Shown: positions 51,679 to 59,617 of the stretch, piece by piece
Numbering within the stretch: position 1 is the stretch's first letter
Layout of the letters: each line of letters starts with the position of its first letter
Source: Acidobacteriota bacterium
Lineage (GTDB): Bacteria; Acidobacteriota; JAAYUB01
Assembly: GCA_018001935.1 (NCBI GenBank)
Contig: JAGNHB010000012.1
Location: 1 to 64,000, forward strand
Direction: 5' to 3'
DNA length: 64,000 bases
Program-made: the position numbers and the translations under genes
The notes under the pieces: generated by a model
Seen by the model: only the letters and a program-made list of their open reading frames with translations
The model's database searches: none
Told to the model about the DNA's origin: nothing

Positions 51679-52506
51679 ATGACCATCGACCCGCCGCTCA
51701 GGAAGATCTTCGGGGCCGCCGTGATCCTCTGGGCATTCTCCCTGCTGGTTTCGTGGCCGGTGTCGTCCCTGCTGGGGAACGCCCTGCGGGGTTACGCGGG
51801 CGAGTCGCTCTGGCTGGAGCGGCTGTCCGGCGGCATCGACCCCCTCTTCCTCTCCGATTTCATCCCCAACGCCGGCCCCGCCCTCTCCGCCATCCCGGTC
51901 GCCTTCCTTCCCGTGGCGGTGTTCTTCTTCCTGGTGCAGATCCTTTTCAGCGGCGGGTTGATGAAACTGTTCTGCCACGAGGGGGAGAAGGTTTTCGAGC
52001 CCTTCGCCCGGGGAGTGGTCACGCTGGGTTTTCGGTATTGCCTCCTCTGGGTCCTCTTCCTGCCGGTGTTCGCCCTCGGCGTGGCCCTGGTCCTGCTGCC
52101 CTTCGTCCTGGCGGGGGACCTGCTCCCGGAGAACCCCTCCGAGCTCTTCACCCTCCGGCTCTACTCCCTGCAGATCGTCCTGGTCCTCCTGGCCGTCTCC
52201 TTCCTGCACTCGGTGCAGTACCTGGTCCGGGCGGTCATGGCGAATCACACGGGCCGGATCGGCTGGTCCGTGAAACGGACCCTGCGGGTCGGTTTCCCGC
52301 TGGTCCTCAAGGGGTGGGGCCTGGTCGTCCTGGCCACCGCGCTGGGCGGGGTCGGCGCCCTGTTCTTCTCCTGGCTCGGGATGCTCTGTTACGGGAGCCG
52401 GTTCTTCCTGTGGGCTTTTCTCCAGGCGGCCGCCTTCTGCCTGGTCCTGGCCCGGGTCTGGCTGCACCGCTTCCTCGCGGACCTGGTCAAGCGAAACGTC
52501 TTCTAG
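51679..52506 (+). CDS. Integral membrane protein of unknown function
   Basis: The 275-residue product follows the M1 peptidase by 10 bp with GGGAGGCCGAG as its ribosome binding site. It has about five or six hydrophobic segments (for example AAVILWAFSLLVSWPV, AIPVAFLPVAVFFFLVQILF, LLWVLFLPVFALGVALVLLP and LVVLATALGGVGALFFSWLG). I recognise no family. Tight coupling to the peptidase suggests a shared role at the membrane. Confidence 0.75.
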   Translation: MTIDPPLRKIFGAAVILWAFSLLVSWPVSSLLGNALRGYAGESLWLERLSGGIDPLFLSDFIPNAGPALSAIPVAFLPVAVFFFLVQILFSGGLMKLFCHEGEKVFEPFARGVVTLGFRYCLLWVLFLPVFALGVALVLLPFVLAGDLLPENPSELFTLRLYSLQIVLVLLAVSFLHSVQYLVRAVMANHTGRIGWSVKRTLRVGFPLVLKGWGLVVLATALGGVGALFFSWLGMLCYGSRFFLWAFLQAAAFCLVLARVWLHRFLADLVKRNVF

Positions 52507-52516
52507 GCCGGCGCCC

Positions 52517-52546
52517 TTGCGGCGGAAAGCGGTGTTCTGATAGAAT
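52517..52546 (+). promoter_or_regulatory. Candidate promoter of the DUF1232-like gene
   Basis: TTGCGG (52517-52522), an 18-bp spacer and TAGAAT (52541-52546). Confidence 0.4.
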
Positions 52547-52579
52547 GCTTCCATCCTGATTCCTCGCTGGAGGCCCACC

Positions 52580-53026
52580 ATGATCATCAAGGAACCCGAT
52601 TTCCAGAACCGCCTGCACGCCGTGATCGAGAACCGGATCCAGATCCTCCGGGCCGAGTTCCCCCGGGAGTCCTACGAAGAACTGCGGCTCCTGGAGGATT
52701 TCTACCGCCTGGTCTGGCGCCTGGCCTTCGACCTCGAACTGAGGCCCTCCCTGCGGCACTACGCGGCCAGCCTGGCCCTCTACATCGTGTCGGCCGTCGA
52801 CTTCGTCCCCGACAACTCGGACTCCGCCTGCGCCTACGTGGACGACCTCGCCGTGGCGGTCCGGGGCACCGGGACACTCCTGGAGGCGCTCGGGCGGGAG
52901 GAGATGGACCGGCACTGGCGGAGTGCCGTCTCCCTGGATGAGGCCCTCGGAAAGGGGGAGCAGTTCCTCACCGACAAGCTGCCCTGCGGCATCGAGGACA
53001 AGATCCGGGCCTACCTGAGGCCGTGA
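52580..53026 (+). CDS. DUF1232/YkvA-like small protein
   Basis: The 148-residue product starts at an ATG with GGAGGCCCACC upstream. LALYIVSAVDFVPDNSDSAC followed by AYVDDLAV fits the DUF1232 motif (ALxYxxSPxDLIPDxxxxxGyxDD). The family is of unknown function and often membrane-associated; this copy lacks an obvious transmembrane helix. Confidence 0.75.
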   Translation: MIIKEPDFQNRLHAVIENRIQILRAEFPRESYEELRLLEDFYRLVWRLAFDLELRPSLRHYAASLALYIVSAVDFVPDNSDSACAYVDDLAVAVRGTGTLLEALGREEMDRHWRSAVSLDEALGKGEQFLTDKLPCGIEDKIRAYLRP

Positions 53027-53084
53027 CGGACACCCGTGACCGCTGCGGGGCGTAATAGGGGGTGCAGCCGCGCGCGGAAAAGGG

Positions 53085-53090
53085 TATAAT
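53085..53090 (+). promoter_or_regulatory. -10 element before the GWxTD gene
   Basis: A perfect TATAAT lies 28 bp before the start codon. No good -35 is seen 17 bp upstream (GTGCAG). Confidence 0.45.
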
Positions 53091-53117
53091 TCGCGCTCGG
53101 ATTCTGGGAGCGTGACC

Positions 53118-55214
53118 ATGAAACATGAGCCCTTCAAATCGTCAACCCGCGGCCTCGTTCTCGCCGCGGTCCTCATCCTGTGCGGGACGGCGCTCTGGGC
53201 GAAGAAACCGGCCCACCCGCTGAGCCCGACCCACAAGAAGTGGCTGGAGGAGGACGTTGTCTACATCATCTCCAAGGTGGAGCGGAACGTCTTCCTCCAC
53301 GACCTGAAATCGGACCTCGACCGCGACCGGTTCATCGACTCGTTCTGGGCCGCGCGGGACCCTTCCCCGGGCACCCCCGAGAACGAGTTCAAGGTGGAGC
53401 ACTTCCGGCGCATCAACTACGCCAACAGCAAGTTCATCATGGAGGGCGCACCGGGGTGGCGCACGGACCGCGGGAAGATCTACATCCTCCTCGGTCAGCC
53501 GGCACAGATCCTGGACTGGACCGCCGACTACCACATCTACCCCGTCGAACTCTGGTTCTACACCAACCGCAACCACCCGAGCCTCTACAGCGCGTTCTAC
53601 GTCATGTTCTGGGAGCGGGAGGGCTTCGGGGGCTACCGGCTCTACAGCCCCTACAACGACGGGATCCAGCGGCTCACCCACGGGACGAACATCAACAGCA
53701 AGCGGATGTCCTATGAGTACATGCGCAGCATCAATGCCGAGCTGGCCCGTGCCGCCCTGTGCCTGATCCCCTCGGAGCCGGTCGACCTGCAGGAGTTCAG
53801 CCCGAGCCTGACGTCCGACATGCTGATCAACAAGATCATCACCCTGCCCGAGGAAGAGGCCCCCACGGGCTACCTGCAGATGTACATCGCCGACCCGTCG
53901 AAGCTCCGGGGGAAGGTGGACACCCGCCTGATCTACAGTGCCACCCCCACCACCCTTCACCTGACGGCCTTCCCTACCCTGGACGCCGAGGGGAATGCCC
54001 TGATCCACTGGGCGTTCAAGGTTTACCCGAAGGAGTTGAGCGTCGCCCGCTACCAGGACCGCTACTACTTCTCCCTCGAGGTGGGGATCAACCTCTCCGA
54101 CGCGGAGGACAAGGTCATCCTCCGACGGTCCCAGGAGGTGGTGCGCTACTTCAACGAGGAGGAGTTCGAGCGGGTCAAGGGGATGTGCCTGCAGTTCCAG
54201 GACAAGCTGGGGGTGGTCCCCGGGAAGTACCGGCTGGACCTCCTCATCTTCAACCGCGTGAACTCCCAGACCTACACCCAGAGCCGCACGATCGAGGTGC
54301 CCCAGGTCCCGGCGGAGGCGCCGGCCGTGGGGCCGCTCCTGCTCACCGATTCCTTCGGGGCGGCCGCGGACCGGGATTCCGTCGAAAGCCGCTGCTTCTC
54401 CTTCTTCAACTACCGCTTCTCCCCCCTGACCGAGCGAAAGGCGAGCATGACCGAGCGCCTCGGGGTCCTCTTCCACCTCTACTGGCCCCCCGCAGACGTG
54501 AAGGCGCAGCCCGGAAAGCAGTTGAGCTTCGAGTACCGCCTGCTCCCGGAGCGGAGCGAGACCCCCTCCAAGGTCATCATGGACAACATCGTGCTCGGCA
54601 AGCTGGACGCGAGGGGGACCCTGCTGACCTTCAAACAGATCCCCCTCACGGAGATCATGTCCGGCCGCTTTTCCCTGGTGATCGCGGTCAAGGACGCGGA
54701 AGGGGCCGTGCTGGCCTCCGGCAGCATCCCCTTCTTCCTGGACCCCACCCGGAAGACGCCGATCCAGACCGTCTTCTCGGACAAGCTCGCTCCCGACGAA
54801 GCCGGGATCTACGACTACCAGCGCAGCCTGATCCTCGAGAAGGCCGGGGACGGCGCCGGGGCGCTCCGCTTCCTGGAACGCGCGGTGCTGAAGAACCCCG
54901 ACGCCACGGAGCCCGTGGTGGCGATGGTCCGCCGGAAACTGGAGACGGGCGAGCCGGCGGCGCTGGCCGAACTCCTGGCCCGGGTTCGAGAGAACGCGGA
55001 TTTCCCGCCGGAGGGGCACCTGTACTACGCCCGGGTCCTCACCGCCCAGGGCAAGGCTGCGGACGCCGAGGCCGCGCTGGACGCCTTCGTGAAAACCGGG
55101 CGGGGCACCCGAAGCGAGTACCTCGAGGCCGCGGCCCTCTACGAAAAGAACGGGAACACCCGGCGGGGCGAGGACGTCCGAAAGCAGGTGGAGGGGATGG
55201 GCGGTTCCAAGTGA
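53118..55214 (+). CDS. Secreted GWxTD-domain protein
   Basis: The 698-residue product starts at the ATG at 53118 with GGGAGCGTGACC upstream (a GTG two codons earlier is possible). After a signal peptide ending near ALWA, the GWxTD domain has GAPGWRTDRGKIYILLGQP (residues 113-117 for GWRTD) and the preceding RDRFIDSFWAARDPSPGT. A middle beta-rich region and a C-terminal TPR-like array (about residues 555-695: DYQRSLILEKAGDGAGALRF and similar) follow. GWxTD proteins are a family of unknown function concentrated in Acidobacteriota. The long TPR tail suggests a scaffold. Confidence 0.9.
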   Translation: MKHEPFKSSTRGLVLAAVLILCGTALWAKKPAHPLSPTHKKWLEEDVVYIISKVERNVFLHDLKSDLDRDRFIDSFWAARDPSPGTPENEFKVEHFRRINYANSKFIMEGAPGWRTDRGKIYILLGQPAQILDWTADYHIYPVELWFYTNRNHPSLYSAFYVMFWEREGFGGYRLYSPYNDGIQRLTHGTNINSKRMSYEYMRSINAELARAALCLIPSEPVDLQEFSPSLTSDMLINKIITLPEEEAPTGYLQMYIADPSKLRGKVDTRLIYSATPTTLHLTAFPTLDAEGNALIHWAFKVYPKELSVARYQDRYYFSLEVGINLSDAEDKVILRRSQEVVRYFNEEEFERVKGMCLQFQDKLGVVPGKYRLDLLIFNRVNSQTYTQSRTIEVPQVPAEAPAVGPLLLTDSFGAAADRDSVESRCFSFFNYRFSPLTERKASMTERLGVLFHLYWPPADVKAQPGKQLSFEYRLLPERSETPSKVIMDNIVLGKLDARGTLLTFKQIPLTEIMSGRFSLVIAVKDAEGAVLASGSIPFFLDPTRKTPIQTVFSDKLAPDEAGIYDYQRSLILEKAGDGAGALRFLERAVLKNPDATEPVVAMVRRKLETGEPAALAELLARVRENADFPPEGHLYYARVLTAQGKAADAEAALDAFVKTGRGTRSEYLEAAALYEKNGNTRRGEDVRKQVEGMGGSK

Positions 55215-55275
55215 CGCCGGCCCCGTTCCGCCCCGGTGCGGGACCATTTCACCGTCTGCCGAGAGAGGGACACGA

Positions 55276-55638
55276 ATGAAAGGGCTTCTGCTGATCCTGG
55301 GTGTCGCGATCCTGACGGGCGTGGCCGCCGGCATGTTCGGGGTGGGCGGCGGGATCATCATGGTACCCATGCTCATGTATGTCTTCAAGTTTCCCCCGCA
55401 CCTGGCGGTGGGGACCTCCCTGGCCGCCATGATCCTCCCGGTCGGCATCCTCGGGGTGATCGAGTACTACCGGAAGGGGAACGTCGACGTTCGGGCCGCC
55501 TTGATGCTGTCCATCGGGATCTTCATCGGGGCCTGGGTCGGCGCGAGGTTCTCGCTGTCCCTCCCGAAGGAGGTGCTGCGGCGCCTCTTCGGCCTTTTCC
55601 TGGTGGTCGTGGGTTTGTTTATTGCCCTTGACAAGTAG
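55276..55638 (+). CDS. Half-length TauE/SafE-family membrane protein
   Basis: The 120-residue product has GVAAGMFGVGGGIIMVPML and AVGTSLAAMILPVGI, the signature of the first TauE/SafE (DUF81) repeat of sulfite/organo-acid exporters, with four predicted helices. Full-length proteins are about twice this size with two repeats. Stand-alone halves exist and would need to dimerise. The following DNA is an unrelated repeat array, and no second half is in the window. Confidence 0.82.
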   Translation: MKGLLLILGVAILTGVAAGMFGVGGGIIMVPMLMYVFKFPPHLAVGTSLAAMILPVGILGVIEYYRKGNVDVRAALMLSIGIFIGAWVGARFSLSLPKEVLRRLFGLFLVVVGLFIALDK

Positions 55639-55654
55639 CCGCCTCGCGGGGCAT

Positions 55655-55852
55655 ATCGGTATCGGTATCGGTATCGGTATCGCAGTCGCCGTCGCAATCG
55701 CAGTCGCTATCGCCCTTGCCGTTGAGCTCGGACGCGGGAGGGAGGCGAGAGGGGGGGAGGGAGCGATAGCGATGACGATAGCGATGACGATAGCGATACC
55801 GATGGCGATACCGATACCGATACCGATAGCGATAGCGATAGCGATACCGATG
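55655..55852. repeat. Facing hexanucleotide arrays forming a large inverted repeat
   Basis: The left array (55655-55714) is repeated ATCGGT/ATCGCA units. The right array (55763-55852) is GCGATA and GATACC units, the reverse complement of the left. About 48 bp of GC-rich core lie between. The whole could fold into a hairpin of roughly 200 nt. The arms resemble the one-sided array at 20206-20287. Confidence 0.88.
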
Positions 55853-55886
55853 CAGGTGATGAGGGCATTCATACAGAGGAGGACGC

Positions 55887-56633
55887 ATGTATAAAGTTGT
55901 CTTGATTCGGCATGGGGAGAGCGTCTGGAACATGGAGAACCGCTTCACGGGGTGGACCGACGTGGACCTCACCGCGAAGGGGGTGGAGGAGGCTCACCAG
56001 GGCGGAAAGGCCCTGCGCGGGGAGGGGTACGTGTTCGACGTGGCCTACACCTCGGTGCTCAAGCGGGCCATCCACACGCTCTGGATCGTCATGGACGAGC
56101 TGGACCTGGCCTGGATCCCGGTCCACCGGTGCTGGCGGCTCAACGAGCGCCATTACGGCGCCCTCCAGGGGCTGAACAAGGCCGAGACCGCGGCCAAGTT
56201 CGGGGAGGAGCAGGTGCACCTGTGGCGCCGGAGCTGCGACGTGCCCCCGCCGGCGCTCCAGCCCGAGGACCCCCGTTACCCGGGACACGACCCTCGCTAC
56301 CGTGGTTTGACGCCGCGGGAACTCCCGCTCACCGAGTGCCTCAAGGACACCGTCGATCGCTTCCTTCCCCTCTGGAAGGAGACCATCGCCCCGGACATCC
56401 TGACCGGCCGGAAGGTGCTCGTCGTGGCCCACGGCAACAGCCTCCGGGCCCTGGTCAAGTACCTCGACGGCATCTCCGACGAGGAGATCGTGGGCCTGAA
56501 CATCCCCACGGGCGTCCCCCTCGTCTACGAGCTGGACGCCGGGCTGAAACCGATCCGGCACTACTACCTCGGCGATCCCGAGGCCATCGCCCAGGCCGCC
56601 GCGGCCGTCGCAGCGCAGGGGAAGGCCAAGTAA
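55887..56633 (+). CDS. gpmA: 2,3-bisphosphoglycerate-dependent phosphoglycerate mutase
   Basis: The 248-residue product starts at an ATG with GAGGAGGACGC upstream. [20 protein letters not shown] holds the phospho-His, [15 protein letters not shown] and [12 protein letters not shown] the second His. The length matches bacterial GpmA. It interconverts 3- and 2-phosphoglycerate in glycolysis/gluconeogenesis. A 7-bp stem-loop (cccccgg/ccggggg) just after the stop could be a weak terminator. Confidence 0.95.
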   Translation: MYKVVLIRHGESVWNMENRFTGWTDVDLTAKGVEEAHQGGKALRGEGYVFDVAYTSVLKRAIHTLWIVMDELDLAWIPVHRCWRLNERHYGALQGLNKAETAAKFGEEQVHLWRRSCDVPPPALQPEDPRYPGHDPRYRGLTPRELPLTECLKDTVDRFLPLWKETIAPDILTGRKVLVVAHGNSLRALVKYLDGISDEEIVGLNIPTGVPLVYELDAGLKPIRHYYLGDPEAIAQAAAAVAAQGKAK

Positions 56634-56737
56634 GCCCCCGGTCGCGCCTGCGTCCGGGGGAAGTGGCCGCGGCGCGACGAGCCGTCCCGCTTCACGGGCA
56701 AAACAGGATTGACAGCACCGTATAAAGTCAATTCAGC

Positions 56738-56840
56738 CACAAAGAACGCATAGAACGCAAAGAAAGACAGATCTTATAGATGCTTTGAATTCAAAGGGTT
56801 CTGGCCTTCTTTGCGTGTCTTTGTGTTCTTTGCGGTTTGA
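56738..56840. repeat. Short-period repeat block, facing pair
   Basis: The left arm (CACAAAGAACGCATAGAACG and following) and right arm (TTCTTTGCGTGTCTTTGTGT and following) are imperfect inverted copies, each with an internal period of about 9-10 bp, around a 40-bp core. Confidence 0.7.
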
Positions 56841-56873
56841 TGGGGCCGGTCTTTTGATGCGAGGTCATCAGGA

Positions 56874-56968
56874 TTGACGGGTTCGTAAAAAGCCGGAAAT
56901 CGAACGGGAACGTGTTTGTCGTGCCTTTGTTCGAGCCATTGCTCTGAGGCTGAGGGTACGTTTGGCGG
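56874..56968. repeat. Dispersed intergenic element, copy 2
   Basis: Aligns end to end with 14238-14330: TTGACGGGTTCG, AAAAAG, CGGGAACG, TTTGTTCGAGCCATT and GAGGGTACG are shared in order. Non-coding. Confidence 0.7.
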
Positions 56969-56973
56969 TGAAG

Positions 56974-57774
56974 TCAGGCTTCTGTGGGAGCGAGGAAGCG
57001 AACTTCTCCGAGGGCGCGGTCGAAGTCCCGGGCGACGTCGGCCGGGGCGTGGGCGTCGGAGGACAGGACCCAGGGGATGCCCAGTTCCAGGGCCCGGCGG
57101 AGGATGGGCGGGGAGGGGAACAGCCGGCCGCAGTGCACGTAGCCGCCGGTGTTGACTTCCAGGCAGGCGCCGGTTTCCTTCACGACGCCGAGGGTGTGCT
57201 CGATGCGGCGGGCGATGTCCGGGTCGTCGGCCACTGAGGGAAGGTTGCGCTCGACGACGTCGAAGTGGCACACCATGAAGGGGCGCAAGCGGGCGACCCC
57301 TTCCGCCAGGGTTTCGTAGTAGTGCCGCGTCACCTCCCGGACCCCCCGGGCCAGGAGCCCGGCGACGTTGACCGGGTCGTTCCGTGAGCAGATGTTGAGG
57401 TGGCGTCCGAGCCCCGGGTCCCGGACGAAGTGGAAGGAGACGGCGACCCGGTCCCAGGGGTGGCGTCCAACGAGGGCCTCGACCGCTTCCGGGGCGTCGG
57501 GGTTGTACCCCACCTCCACGCCCAGGGAAACGGTGATCCGGCCGCGGTACCGTTCCTTCAGCGTTTCCCCCTCGGCGGCGTAGGCGTCCAGCAGTTCCGG
57601 GGTCAGCCAGGTGCGGCGGGGGTAGACGACCCCCGTCTCGAGGTGCTCGAGGAAACCGATCTCCTCGAGACCCTTTTGCAGGGCCGCCTCGACGTACTCC
57701 TCCATGGCGCCCACGGCGTGGTTGCAGTAGGCCGTGTGGACGTGAAGGTCGCGCCGCCGGGGGTCCTCCGTCAT
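56974..57774 (-). CDS. PHP-domain phosphatase (histidinol-phosphatase-like)
   Basis: The 266-residue product starts at an ATG overlapping the stop of the upstream nucleotidase as ATGA. RDLHVHTAYCNHA, a conserved H in FLEHLETG, LGVEVGYNP, SFHFV, CHFDVVERN, LEVNTGGYVH and SSDAHAP are PHP-domain metal-binding motifs in the order found in HisJ-type histidinol-phosphatases. It probably dephosphorylates a small phosphorylated metabolite; no histidine-biosynthesis genes are nearby. Coupling to a 5'-nucleotidase gene suggests a phosphate-scavenging role instead; that is inference. Confidence 0.85.
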   Translation of the reverse strand: MTEDPRRRDLHVHTAYCNHAVGAMEEYVEAALQKGLEEIGFLEHLETGVVYPRRTWLTPELLDAYAAEGETLKERYRGRITVSLGVEVGYNPDAPEAVEALVGRHPWDRVAVSFHFVRDPGLGRHLNICSRNDPVNVAGLLARGVREVTRHYYETLAEGVARLRPFMVCHFDVVERNLPSVADDPDIARRIEHTLGVVKETGACLEVNTGGYVHCGRLFPSPPILRRALELGIPWVLSSDAHAPADVARDFDRALGEVRFLAPTEA

Positions 57775-59471
57775 CGGGGGCGATCCGGGATGACGAGCTT
57801 CGCGGGGACGCGGAGGAACCAGTTCCAGTCCGCCTCGGGACGGAGGGTCCCCTTCTTCTGGACGTACTCGATGAGCAGGTCGCGGACCTCCTGGGTGTCC
57901 CGGGAAACCAGCCGCCCGTTCTTGAACATGGCGTACCGCCCGCCCGCCCCGGCGGCCTGGTAGCTGTTGGTGGCCAGGGTGTACTCGGCCTCCGGGTCCA
58001 CGGGCTTCCCGCCGATCTCCAGGTAGACCACGCGCTGCCCCGCCGGCCGCGTGGGGTCGATGGCGTAGCGCGCCCCCGCCAGGGTGTTGAAGCCGTAGCG
58101 GCGGAAATCCGGCTGCTGGCCGATGTTGAGGGTCTTGTTCGCGGCGTCCCACTCGAGGGTGTCGTAGATCTCGGCGGAGACTTCCAGGGCCTCCTTGACG
58201 TGCTTCCCCTTGAGGGCGATCACGGTGGTGGTGTTCTCGTAGGGGTACAGCGCGAAGAGGTGCGAGACGCGCACCGGCCCCCGGGCGATGCGGACGTAGT
58301 GGCCCGGCATGTAGGAGGCGAAGCTCAGCTGGGCGCCCGTGCGCTCCAGCACCATGGCGTGGATCAGGTCCAGGAGCGCGTTGTCGCCGGTGAAGACCCC
58401 CTCGGCGCTCAGGTCCGTCTCCGCCGTGGCGATGGGCTTGGCGATCCACTCCCGGACCTCCCGGTCATAGGGCGCGATCAGCGTCGCGATGGCGGGGTCC
58501 ACGGGGATGGTGTCGTCGATGGCGGGGTTGAGCCCCGACTTCTCCGCCAGCCCCCACCGGCCCTTTTCCTTCCGGAAGACCAGGTCCACCCGGGTGACGT
58601 GCTGTCCCCAGCTGTGGCCCTGGGCGATGAGGACGTTCCCCACCAGCCGGGGCGGGACATTGTCGTGGGAGTGCCCGGTCAGCACCACGTCCACGCCGGG
58701 GACGGCGGTGGCCAGCTCCCAGGCGCGGTTCTCCGTTTCGGAACCGTTGGGCTTGCCGGTGGCGAGGTCGACCTCGAAGCCCTCGTGGGTGTTGACGACG
58801 ACGGCGTCCACCTTTTCGACCTCCCGCAGGACCTTGACCCACTTCCGGGCGGCGTCGGGCGTCGGGTCGAAGACCAGGTCCCCCAGGTTTTCGGGCGTCT
58901 CCCAGTTGGGGATGTTGCTGGTGGTCAACCCCAGGACCCCGACGCGCACACCGTTGAATTCCTTCACGACGTAAGGTTTGAAAAAGGGTTCCTCGGAGCC
59001 CTTCCGGCGCGTGTTCGCGGAGAGAAAGGGGAAGGCCGCCTCGTCGCGGCACCTGAGCAGGGGTCCCAGGCCGAAGTTGAACTCGTGGTTCCCCACCGTG
59101 AACGCGTCGTACTTCAGGGTGTTCAGGACCAGGATCATCGGGTTCGGCTTCGAGGTGTTCCGGCGGAGGAAGTACCAGGCGAGGGGGCTGCCCTGGATGA
59201 GGTCGCCGTTGTCCAGCAGGAGGACGTGTCCGTTCTCGGCCCGCACCCGTCCGATGTAGCTCGCGACCCTCGCCAGGCCGACGTTTTGCTCCTTTTCCCG
59301 GAAGTAGTCCCAGGGCAGGACCCGACCGTGGATGTCGGTGGTCTGGACTACGGTCACCCGGACCTCCGCACCTTCCTTCCCGTCCGCGGGGACCCAGGCC
59401 AGGGCCGCGGCCAGGATCACGCAGAGCACGAACGGCAGCCTCCGGGGTGAGGCGATGAACGACCGAATCAT
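57771..59471 (-). CDS. Secreted 5'-nucleotidase/2',3'-cyclic phosphodiesterase-type metallophosphatase
   Basis: The 566-residue product starts at the ATG at 59471 with AGGAGGTCCC upstream. A signal peptide (LCVILAAALAWVPADG) precedes the metallophosphatase domain: VVQTTDIHGRVLPWD, LLLDNGDLIQGSP, VGNHEFNFG, VLTGHSHDN. The C-terminal 5'-nucleotidase substrate domain has NALLDLIHAMVLERTGAQLS, LFALYPYENTTTVIALKG, and YTLATNSYQAAGAGG. UshA-type enzymes hydrolyse nucleotides and UDP-sugars in the periplasm. It shares an operon with the PHP phosphatase. Confidence 0.93.
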   Translation of the reverse strand: MIRSFIASPRRLPFVLCVILAAALAWVPADGKEGAEVRVTVVQTTDIHGRVLPWDYFREKEQNVGLARVASYIGRVRAENGHVLLLDNGDLIQGSPLAWYFLRRNTSKPNPMILVLNTLKYDAFTVGNHEFNFGLGPLLRCRDEAAFPFLSANTRRKGSEEPFFKPYVVKEFNGVRVGVLGLTTSNIPNWETPENLGDLVFDPTPDAARKWVKVLREVEKVDAVVVNTHEGFEVDLATGKPNGSETENRAWELATAVPGVDVVLTGHSHDNVPPRLVGNVLIAQGHSWGQHVTRVDLVFRKEKGRWGLAEKSGLNPAIDDTIPVDPAIATLIAPYDREVREWIAKPIATAETDLSAEGVFTGDNALLDLIHAMVLERTGAQLSFASYMPGHYVRIARGPVRVSHLFALYPYENTTTVIALKGKHVKEALEVSAEIYDTLEWDAANKTLNIGQQPDFRRYGFNTLAGARYAIDPTRPAGQRVVYLEIGGKPVDPEAEYTLATNSYQAAGAGGRYAMFKNGRLVSRDTQEVRDLLIEYVQKKGTLRPEADWNWFLRVPAKLVIPDRPR

Positions 59472-59617
59472 GGGACCTCCTGGTGTGTTCCCCGGGAAGC
59501 CGGGGGGGTTCGAAATTTCCCTTATGGCACAAAACCCGCCCCCGATCAATCTTTCTTTGAACCTTCGCTCCCCGGGGGAGTTCAAATAGGCGTGAAACTG
59601 TTCTCCGGAGGCACGCC

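Larger units (their letters stand above)
56634..56973. other. Repeat-rich intergenic stretch after gpmA
   Basis: No gene in these 340 bp. It holds facing AACGCAAAG/CTTTGCGT short-period blocks (56738-56840) and the second copy of the roughly 95-bp dispersed element (56874-56968). Confidence 0.7.

Noticed and set aside
55655-55852. A small gene encoded in the hexanucleotide arrays
   Set aside because: The open frames encode only dipeptide-type repeats (for example IG and IA) and result from the 6-bp period.
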